35,595 nt of DNA from Clostridia bacterium. GTDB taxonomy: Bacteria; Bacillota; Clostridia; Oscillospirales; CAG-272. A model generated the notes under the pieces. It ran no database searches and had not been told where the DNA came from. It was given only the letters and a program-made list of their open reading frames with translations. Of the stretch, positions 30,745 through 35,595 are shown piece after piece. The stretch spans positions 1-35,595 of the forward strand of contig JAFUIQ010000055.1 in NCBI GenBank assembly GCA_017468385.1. Reading direction: 5' to 3'. Every line of letters begins with the position of its first letter. Position 1 is the first letter of the stretch. The translations under genes and the position numbers were made by a program.

Positions 30745-32007
30745 ATGAAGAAGATCAGAGTCGGTATCTTCGGTTACTGCCGCGGCTCCCATTATGTGGA
30801 TAATTTTCTCGTAAACGGCGCAGAGGTTGTAGCCGTTTGTGACAAGCGCCCCGAGCGTCTGGAACTGGCGAAAAAGAAGCTGGGCGACATGGTCACCTGC
30901 TATGCAGATTTCGATTCCTTTATCGAGCACGATCTGGATGCCATCTTCATCGCCAACTATTTCCACGAGCACGCTGAATACATCATCCGCTGCCTGGAGA
31001 AGAACATCCACTGCATAACCGAGTGCATTTCCAATGCCACCATGGCCGAGGGTGTCAAGCTGGTAGAAGCAGCGGAAAAGAGCAAGGCCATCTTCATGCT
31101 GGCGGAAAACTATCCCTACATGCTCTTCAACCAGGAAATGAAGAAAATCTACGAGGGCGGTACCCTGGGTAAGATCGTATACGCCGAGGGCGAATACAAC
31201 CACACCGGTAATCTGTACGGCACCACCCCCGATGCATGGAACAACGTCCGTATGCTCTTTGACAGCGACAAGCACTGGCGCTGCTATCTCCCCCGTACTT
31301 ACTACCTGACCCACTCCCTGGCACCTCTTATGTACGCCACCGGCGCCAATCCCGTGCGCGTAACCGCTATGCCCGTGTACCATCCCCAGCCGGCGGACTG
31401 CGACCGTGCTTCCTATGCGGGTGAGAAGGCCGCCATCATTACCACGCTGAATGATGACAACTCCGTATTCAAATTCACCGGACACGCCAGCTTCGGCGCC
31501 AGCAGCAACTCCTACCGTCTCTGCGGTGAGAAGGGCATGGTGGAAAATGTCCGCGGCACCGGCGGCAAGATCATGCTCCGCTACAATCCCTGGCAGATTC
31601 CCGAGGGACAGGTACAGGATCGCATCTACAAGCCCGAATGGGAATGCGAGGACGCTGAGCTCATCAAAAAATCCGGCCACGGCGGCGGTGACTACTGGGT
31701 AGCCAAGGTATTCCTGGAATGCATCCGCGAAAACAAGCAGCCTCCCTTTGATGTATACTTCTCCACCCGTATGTCCAGTGTGGCCATTCTTTCCCACCGG
31801 AGTATGCTGGAGTTCGGTATGCCCTACGATATTCCCGACTTCCGCAAGCAGGAGGATCGCGACAAGTACCGCGACGACTACTCCTCTCCCTTCTACTATT
31901 CCGACGGACGGGAGCCCACCATCGCATGCTGCAGCCATCCCGACTATGCTCCCACCGAGAAGCAGAAGGAGAACTTCCTCAGCATCCTCAACGGCACCAG
32001 AAAATAA
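30745..32007 (+). CDS. Gfo/Idh/MocA-family oxidoreductase (copy 2)
   Basis: 420 aa from ATG 30745, which has GGAGG at ideal spacing and aligns with the usual N terminus; the in-frame ATG at 30670 adds 25 odd residues. MKKIRVGIFGYCRGSHYVDN is the NAD(P)-binding start, EVVAVCDKRPERLELAKKKLG follows, then IFIANYFHEHAEYIIRCLEKNIHCITECISNATM, with TECIS in place of EKP as in copy 1. AENYPYMLFNQEMKKIYEGGTLGKIVYAEGEY begins the substrate domain, and SGHGGGDYWVAKVFLECI is shared with copy 1. Predicted sugar or cyclitol dehydrogenase; substrate unknown. Ends at a strong terminator. Confidence 0.94.
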   Translation: MKKIRVGIFGYCRGSHYVDNFLVNGAEVVAVCDKRPERLELAKKKLGDMVTCYADFDSFIEHDLDAIFIANYFHEHAEYIIRCLEKNIHCITECISNATMAEGVKLVEAAEKSKAIFMLAENYPYMLFNQEMKKIYEGGTLGKIVYAEGEYNHTGNLYGTTPDAWNNVRMLFDSDKHWRCYLPRTYYLTHSLAPLMYATGANPVRVTAMPVYHPQPADCDRASYAGEKAAIITTLNDDNSVFKFTGHASFGASSNSYRLCGEKGMVENVRGTGGKIMLRYNPWQIPEGQVQDRIYKPEWECEDAELIKKSGHGGGDYWVAKVFLECIRENKQPPFDVYFSTRMSSVAILSHRSMLEFGMPYDIPDFRKQEDRDKYRDDYSSPFYYSDGREPTIACCSHPDYAPTEKQKENFLSILNGTRK

Positions 32008-32015
32008 GCATAACA

Positions 32016-32048
32016 AAATTCCCCGGGGTTATCCCGGGGGATTATTTT
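32016..32048 (+). terminator. Terminator of gfo copy 2
   Basis: TTCCCCGGG pairs with CCCGGGGGA around GTTAT, followed by TTATTTTG. Confidence 0.85.
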
Positions 32049-32067
32049 GTCAATGTGCAGTTTTTCC

Positions 32068-32742
32068 TCACAGAATGCCGAACAGAATGAGCCCCACCGT
32101 ATTGATGGCAAAATTCGCAAACATATGCACAATCCAGGAGGGATATATGCTCTCGCTTCTCTCATTGAGGAAATTGAAAATGCATCCGCCGATGGCAAGC
32201 CCCGCCATGGCCAGAAGATAGATCCAGATGTTGAACCATCCGCCTGTCATCCCCACATGATAGAGAGCAAAGGCGGCGGCGCTGAACAGATAGGCAAATC
32301 TCCGTCCCGCCTCCTTTTTCAAGGTAAGAAAGGCAAAGCCGCGGAAAAAGAATTCCTCCAGGAGCGAGTTGACAAAGGATATGTACACGGCCACATAGAT
32401 AAAATTCTCCGCCGTCACTCCCGTGCCCCCCGTCAGGGAATCTCGTATACCGGACAGATCGATATAATCCCCCAGCAAAAAATATACTCCTAACACCACG
32501 GTGAACACGCCCACGCCCAACACAAGAGCAATCAGCCCATCCCTCCCCCGGAAGGAAAACAGTTTTTTGAGATGGACCGCCTTCCCTCTGTACAAAAGGA
32601 AATACAGCATGGGCAAAAGAAGAAACAGCCCGATTTTGATGATGGATTTATACAGATACGGCGGCTGCCATATACCGTCCACCACGCACATCAGCAAAGT
32701 GGACAGCACAACGGACACAATCGCGTAGTTCTTCGCTTTCAT
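32068..32742 (-). CDS. CPBP-family intramembrane protease
   Basis: 224 aa from ATG 32742 (GGGAGGAATTGT upstream). About seven to eight membrane helices with the three Abi/CPBP motifs: SLLEEFFFRGF (EExxxR), FALYHVGM (FxxxH) and IVHMFANFAINT (HxxxN), which make the glutamate-type active site. Relatives process prenylated CAAX proteins or act in bacteriocin immunity. It lies 25 bp after a methyltransferase-like gene of the isoprenylcysteine family, an echo of eukaryotic CAAX processing, where a Rce1 protease and Ste14 methyltransferase work in sequence. Bacterial substrates are unknown. Confidence 0.92.
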   Translation of the reverse strand: MKAKNYAIVSVVLSTLLMCVVDGIWQPPYLYKSIIKIGLFLLLPMLYFLLYRGKAVHLKKLFSFRGRDGLIALVLGVGVFTVVLGVYFLLGDYIDLSGIRDSLTGGTGVTAENFIYVAVYISFVNSLLEEFFFRGFAFLTLKKEAGRRFAYLFSAAAFALYHVGMTGGWFNIWIYLLAMAGLAIGGCIFNFLNERSESIYPSWIVHMFANFAINTVGLILFGIL

Positions 32743-32767
32743 ACAATTCCTCCCATCACGAACCTTG

Positions 32768-33439
32768 TCACCATACATAGGGGATCAGGCGGTATTTTAC
32801 TTTCTCTTTGTACGCCCGGTAGCCCGCCAGCTCCTTCTCCAGAAAGGCTTCCTCGTGCTTGATCCTTTGCGCGATCAGGAAAGGATAGGCGAGGAAAATC
32901 ACCAAGGAAATCAGCGACCCGAGCACCAGGGGCATGGACAAAAACAGAAGCACCGTGGCGCTGTACATGGGATGGCGGACGATGCCGTACAGGCCCGTGT
33001 CGATGACCTTCTGATTTTCCTGCACCTCAATGGTGCGGGACAGATAGGTGTTCTCCCGCAAAACCTCCGCATACAATCCGTAGGCGATCAAAAACGCCGC
33101 GGCGCCAGCGATAGACACAGTTTTGGGCATCGGCAGCCATCCAAAACGGAAATCCAGTCCCGCCAGGATGAATCCGACAAGGAACATAAGCCCGCTCAGC
33201 TTGACCACCAGCTGCTGTTCCCCCTGCTTTTCCCTGGCGTTCAGCCGGGATCTCAGAAGATCGGGATTTCGGCACATCATAACAATGCCGGCCAAAAACA
33301 TGGGCACGAACAAAATGGTCATCAAAAGCCATCCGGCGGGGAATGCAAAGGTACCGGCGGGCAAGAAAATCAACAGTCCCACCAGCACCACGCCCAGCGT
33401 GAATTTCAAAATGGCCTGCACAAACAGTTTTGCGCTCAT
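32768..33439 (-). CDS. Isoprenylcysteine carboxyl methyltransferase-like membrane protein
   Basis: 223 aa from ATG 33439 (AGGAGGACG upstream). Five or so helices; the C-terminal GLYGIVRHPMYSATVLLFLSMPLVLGS and RIKHEEAFLEKELAGYRAYKEKVKYRLIPYVW are the SAM-binding signature of the ICMT/PEMT (Ste14) family. Such bacterial proteins methylate lipids or unknown small molecules. It is the first gene of a two-gene operon with the CPBP protease, with its own promoter. Confidence 0.9.
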   Translation of the reverse strand: MSAKLFVQAILKFTLGVVLVGLLIFLPAGTFAFPAGWLLMTILFVPMFLAGIVMMCRNPDLLRSRLNAREKQGEQQLVVKLSGLMFLVGFILAGLDFRFGWLPMPKTVSIAGAAAFLIAYGLYAEVLRENTYLSRTIEVQENQKVIDTGLYGIVRHPMYSATVLLFLSMPLVLGSLISLVIFLAYPFLIAQRIKHEEAFLEKELAGYRAYKEKVKYRLIPYVW

Positions 33440-33475
33440 ACTTCGTCCTCCTTCGGATGCGGTTTTCTTAATTAC

Positions 33476-33504
33476 AGTATACCATATACCGATGGGAACG
33501 TAAA
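33476..33504 (-). promoter_or_regulatory. Promoter of the ICMT-like/CPBP operon
   Basis: Minus strand TTTACG (33504-33499), 17-bp spacer, TATACT (33481-33476), ~35 nt before the ATG. Confidence 0.65.
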
Positions 33505-33523
33505 TAGATAAGCAAAATTCAGC

Positions 33524-33625
33524 AAAAAACAGCACCCGCAAAGGGGTGCTGGTTGGGTGAGATGCTCGACCGAAATCACACCGACATCCAACGCTTGTTC
33601 TGTACGACAAATTGGAATTTATCTA
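33524..33625 (-). repeat. Cassette-end element C1
   Basis: First of three related elements. Read on the minus strand: GTTAGATAAA, a 33-nt core (33618-33586) starting ATTCCAAT and ending GTTGGAT, a 27-nt spacer, ACCCAAC (33558-33552), then the terminator stem CAGCACCC/GGGTGCTG with TTTTTT. Within the core, ATTCCAA pairs with TTGGAT (one bulged base) and TTTGT with ACAAG. It lies just after the stop codon of the remnant at 33632. Confidence 0.85.
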
Positions 33626-33631
33626 ACTGTT

Positions 33632-33715
33632 TTATAATTTAATAACTGCATCAAGACCAAGCGTAAGGGCGTCTCTTTTTTTTAATTCAAGTTTGTCTAT
33701 CTCTTGATTATCTTT
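33632..33715 (-). pseudogene. 3' remnant of another cassette gene
   Basis: Past the VanZ stop codon the minus strand keeps coding in a different frame: CEKDNQEIDKLELKKRDAL then TLGLDAVIKL and TAA at 33634-33632. The segment has normal protein character (amphipathic Lys/Glu/Leu), ends just before element C1 exactly as the kinase-like genes end before C2 and C3, and has no start codon of its own. I read it as the tail of a gene whose front was replaced when the vanZ-like gene arrived. It could also be chance coding; it is only ~28 codons. Confidence 0.45.
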
Positions 33716-34263
33716 TTCGCACCCAAAAGAATTGTTGTGGAAATCACAATGCCCACTGAGTTCAAAATAACATCGTTCATATCAAATGCTCTGCCGAATA
33801 TAGGTTGTAAAACCTCAATAACAGCAACAGCAACAAGTCCTCTGATAACACATTTCTCCCATGTAGGGGCTTTCTGCGATAACGGATACAAGATACCAAA
33901 GGGCAGGAACATCAAAAAGTTTCCGATTGTTTCGCCGCTGATATTGTTGACGAAATCTAATGCAAAGTCAAATACTCCACCAAACCAATTTATCGTAATA
34001 CCGGAATTCCAAGGATAGAAAAGGTTATACCAAAAAATGTGCATCAAGTCCAGACCAATAACCAAACAAACAAGCCCCGTGATATAGCAAACAAAAGCAC
34101 ATGAGAACAATTGTCTGCTGATAGGGGTTTCCTTGTCTTTTCTAAATCGGATAATACCGTAAATCGCACCCACAATCAATGCAATAGGTAGTGCTTGCAG
34201 GAAGAAACCTATGTATGTGTCAAAAAAGAAATATTGAAAATTCATATCTTCTGGGAAATACAT
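33697..34263 (-). CDS. VanZ-like membrane protein
   Basis: 188 aa from ATG 34263 (AAGGTGA at good spacing; a GTG three codons earlier overlaps it). Four to five membrane helices with the VanZ family pattern: ETIGNFLMFLPFGILYPL, then IEVLQPIFGRAFDMNDVILNSVG, where the Glu, Arg and Asp/Asn positions are conserved. VanZ confers low-level teicoplanin resistance in Tn1546; chromosomal homologues are of unknown role in the envelope. Base composition is AT-rich, unlike the window's core genes. It has its own promoter and is the first complete gene of the cassette-like region. Confidence 0.9.
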   Translation of the reverse strand: MYFPEDMNFQYFFFDTYIGFFLQALPIALIVGAIYGIIRFRKDKETPISRQLFSCAFVCYITGLVCLVIGLDLMHIFWYNLFYPWNSGITINWFGGVFDFALDFVNNISGETIGNFLMFLPFGILYPLSQKAPTWEKCVIRGLVAVAVIEVLQPIFGRAFDMNDVILNSVGIVISTTILLGAKKIIKR

Positions 34264-34302
34264 AATGCTCACCTTGTCATATTTTTGTTATTTAACACTT
34301 CT

Positions 34303-34330
34303 ATTATACCATATTTTTCGCCGAAATCAA
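34303..34330 (-). promoter_or_regulatory. Promoter of the VanZ-like gene
   Basis: Minus strand TTGATT (34330-34325), 16-bp spacer, TATAAT (34308-34303). Confidence 0.7.
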
Positions 34331-34363
34331 CCGCCTCTTTTTCACAGATCGCCGCAAAAAAGC

Positions 34364-34428
34364 GGGAGGCGAAACGCCTCCCCTACAAAAATAATATGGT
34401 CTATCGTAGGGGAGGGGTCTCCCCTCCC
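34364..34428. repeat. REP-like paired palindrome 1
   Basis: GGGAGGCG-AAA-CGCCTCCC plus CTAC, a 19-bp AT-rich centre, then GTAG plus GGGAGGGG-TCT-CCCCTCCC: two hairpins in mirror orientation. The GTAGGGG/CCCCTAC ends match the second element at 35222. Non-coding, dispersed-repeat type. Confidence 0.75.
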
Positions 34429-34434
34429 GAAAAC

Positions 34435-34514
34435 AAAAACCAGCACCCGCAAAGGGGTGCTGGTTGGGTGGGTTGTCCAAAATCTGCCCCGTTCGGCAAA
34501 TTGGAATTTATCAA
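34435..34514 (-). repeat. Cassette-end element C2
   Basis: Same order as C1 on the minus strand: GATAAATTCCAATTTG start, 33-nt core (34507-34475), only 5 nt of spacer (22 nt fewer than C1 and C3), ACCCAAC (34469-34463), terminator stem CAGCACCC/GGGTGCTG. The core folds as CCAATTTGCC with GGCAGATTTTGG, so the inner stem TGCC/GGCA differs from C1 (TGT/ACA) by paired changes. The distal box is TTTGGAC instead of GTTRRRY. Confidence 0.85.
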
Positions 34515-34518
34515 ACAC

Positions 34519-34540
34519 AAGGAGAAAGTGTTTTCTCCTT
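34519..34540 (-). terminator. Hairpin directly after the kinase-like gene
   Basis: AAGGAGAAA and TTTCTCCTT pair around a 4-nt loop immediately past the stop codon; only a weak T-rich tail (TTGTGTTTG) follows on the minus strand, and the stronger C2 terminator lies further on. Confidence 0.6.
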
Positions 34541-35091
34541 CATAAATTAAATTTTTCTTGAATCATTTTGGCAACCACATTGGGCGGAAGTTTTGAATTA
34601 TCAATTTTTATATAGTTATCAAACGGAATTTCACCATCAAAACTTTCAAGTCGGTATTTGGTATCCTCGTTGATAAGCCTTTGGTTCGACACTTCAATGT
34701 CCCTTTTCGATGCTTTGTTTTGTAAGCGATTTTCGGTGACATTTCGTTCTAATCTAATTTCACGAGGAGCAACAAGTTCCACATAGTAAAACTCTGTATT
34801 ATAGGGTTCGAAAATGCTTTTCACATATTCAATGTAATCCCAATCCGCTTGTTGGTCAAAAGCCCACATATATGTAAAAATCATTCCGTAGCAATCTGAC
34901 TTCGCAAATTCCTCAAAAACCACCTGACGAAGTCTGTTAATTGCTTTTCCATTATACTGACCAAAGATTTCTATTACGGGTTCGATAGTCATATGATTGT
35001 GAAACAATCTCAATCCCGTGAGTTTCATAAGTTCCTGCCCAACAGTCATTTTACCGACAGCGGCATTACCTATCATAAATAATAATTTCAT
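34540..35091 (-). CDS. P-loop nucleoside/shikimate-kinase-like protein
   Basis: 183 aa from ATG 35091 (AAAGGGCGATAATA upstream). MKLLFMIGNAAVGKMTVGQEL is a Walker A loop (GxxxxGK), and LFHNHMTIEPVIEIFG, YYVELVAPREIRLERNVTENR form the lid and base-contacting regions of small AAA_33/shikimate-kinase-like ATPases. These are common accessory proteins that phosphorylate small molecules, including some antibiotics, but the substrate is not readable. AT-rich, own promoter, and followed by element C2. Confidence 0.82.
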   Translation of the reverse strand: MKLLFMIGNAAVGKMTVGQELMKLTGLRLFHNHMTIEPVIEIFGQYNGKAINRLRQVVFEEFAKSDCYGMIFTYMWAFDQQADWDYIEYVKSIFEPYNTEFYYVELVAPREIRLERNVTENRLQNKASKRDIEVSNQRLINEDTKYRLESFDGEIPFDNYIKIDNSKLPPNVVAKMIQEKFNL

Positions 35092-35153
35092 TATTATCGC
35101 CCTTTTTCTGCAATAAGATGTGTGCAAAAAATTCAAGTTTATCTAACAATTAC

Positions 35154-35181
35154 ATTATATCATAAAAATCCCAAAAAGCAA
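35154..35181 (-). promoter_or_regulatory. Promoter of the kinase-like gene
   Basis: Minus strand TTGCTT (35181-35176), 16-bp spacer, TATAAT (35159-35154). The leader then contains GTTAGATAAACTTGAATTTT (35152-35133), close to the GTTAGATAAATTCCAATTTG that begins element C1. Confidence 0.65.
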
Positions 35182-35221
35182 CCGGGACGGCGGGGTTCTT
35201 TGCAAATGGAACCGCACTTAC

Positions 35222-35271
35222 CGTAGGGGCGAACTGCGTTCGCCCGCGGGAGACCACAGGTCTCCCCTACG
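35222..35271. repeat. REP-like paired palindrome 2
   Basis: CGTAGGGGCGAAC...GTTCGCCC joined to GGGAGACC-ACA-GGTCTCCC with CCTACG at the end: two hairpins bounded by inverted GTAGGGG/CCCCTAC. Related to 34364-34428 but with the hairpins in the opposite order. Confidence 0.75.
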
Positions 35272-35277
35272 AAAAGG

Positions 35278-35378
35278 AAAAACAGCACCCACCGAAATGA
35301 GTGCTGGTTGGGTATGATATAGCAGCAAATTTACACCAACATTCAACGCCTATTCAGCTCGACCTATTGGAATTGGTC
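35278..35378 (-). repeat. Cassette-end element C3
   Basis: Aligns with C1 without gaps over the core and spacer: 33-nt core (35373-35341) from ATTCCAAT to GTTGAAT, 27-nt spacer, ACCCAAC (35313-35307), stem CAGCACYC/GRGTGCTG and a T run. Lies ten bases past the stop codon of the last gene. Confidence 0.85.
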
Positions 35379-35382
35379 AGTA

Positions 35383-35595
35383 TTACAACAGCTTTATCTC
35401 ATTTGCAATCATAGCCACGTTTTTGGCGTTGGTATCAATTTTAATGGTACCCAATGCTTGATACATCGGTATTCTTGCTATGCTTCGCTCAATTATATCT
35501 TCAGAACGGATACCTCTTTCTACATCCATTGCCAATCTTTCACACAGAGTCTTTTCATCCGCTACAAGCGAGACGCATTTCACCTCACAGTTCTG
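35383..35595 (-). CDS. Kinase-like protein, C-terminal part only
   Basis: The frame is open from the window edge (35595) to TAA at 35383, 70 codons: NCEVKCVSLVADEKTLCERL, then ERSIARIPMYQALGTIKIDT and VAMIANEIKLL. The VSLVADEKTL...ERS...KIDT order is that of the C-terminal half of small P-loop kinases (AAA_17/AAA_33 type), where a lid Arg and a final IDT strand occur. The Walker A part must lie beyond the window. AT-rich and followed by element C3, so it is the third unit of the cassette-like array. Confidence 0.7.
   Translation of the reverse strand, partial: QNCEVKCVSLVADEKTLCERLAMDVERGIRSEDIIERSIARIPMYQALGTIKIDTNAKNVAMIANEIKLL

Noticed and set aside
33524-35378. Classic integron with IntI
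   Set aside because: No integrase gene in the window and the RYYYAAC/GTTRRRY order does not match a standard attC over the whole element; kept only as a cassette-like hypothesis.

Overview
The window looks like chromosome from an anaerobic, low-oxygen-adapted Clostridia-type bacterium (Firmicutes, probably a gut Oscillospirales/Christensenellales-like lineage). Evidence is a class III ribonucleotide reductase, MurJ, a TepA-type ClpP protease, an ECF transporter S component, BlaI/M56 regulation, GGAGG ribosome binding sites and many TTGACA-N17-TATAAT promoters. Most of the window is visibly GC-rich (high fifties by eye). Three stretches are clearly more AT-rich and look acquired: about 5.74-6.8 kb, 25.7-28.7 kb (milder) and 33.5-35.6 kb.

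Layout. 1-1 kb: C-terminal-truncated (by the window edge) surface protein with a discoidin-like domain and TEPAA repeats. 1.3-3.6 kb: nrdD with NrdR-like boxes. 4.0-5.6 kb: a sugar-isomerase-like TIM barrel protein and an SGNH esterase. 5.65 kb: tRNA-Arg(ACG), directly followed by an AT-rich two-gene unit (four-helix-bundle protein plus a short pyroglutamyl-peptidase-like protein). 6.9-14.3 kb, minus strand: a Cys-rich secreted protein; an envelope operon murJ / GT4 glycosyltransferase / large membrane-anchored secreted protein / small membrane protein; an ECF S component. 14.5-16.3 kb, plus: lipoprotein with a small Cys domain and a membrane-anchored lipase-like hydrolase. 16.4-22.3 kb, minus: a nucleoside salvage operon deoC-deoD-deoB::cdd-pdp followed by an RsiV-like lipoprotein. 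The deoB gene is fused in frame to cytidine deaminase. 22.5 kb: PHP phosphatase.

23.3-32.0 kb holds two divergent AraC-regulator / Gfo-Idh-MocA-oxidoreductase pairs in mirror orientation. Between them lie a BlaI-BlaR1 module and tepA. The BlaI-BlaR1 module is bracketed by a perfect 74-bp direct repeat made of the last ~20 codons plus terminator of the first araC gene, so it looks like a cassette inserted at the araC 3' end. 32.0-33.4 kb: CPBP protease and an isoprenylcysteine-methyltransferase-like membrane enzyme.

33.5-35.6 kb is the most unusual part: small AT-rich accessory genes (VanZ-like, P-loop kinase-like, a second kinase-like fragment, and the tail of another gene), all on the minus strand, each followed by a copy of the same ~80-100 bp element. 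That element contains a 33-nt core with imperfect inverted repeats ending in GTTRRRY/RYYYAAC-like sequences and a terminator hairpin. This resembles a gene-cassette array and is the best candidate for an undescribed system in the window.
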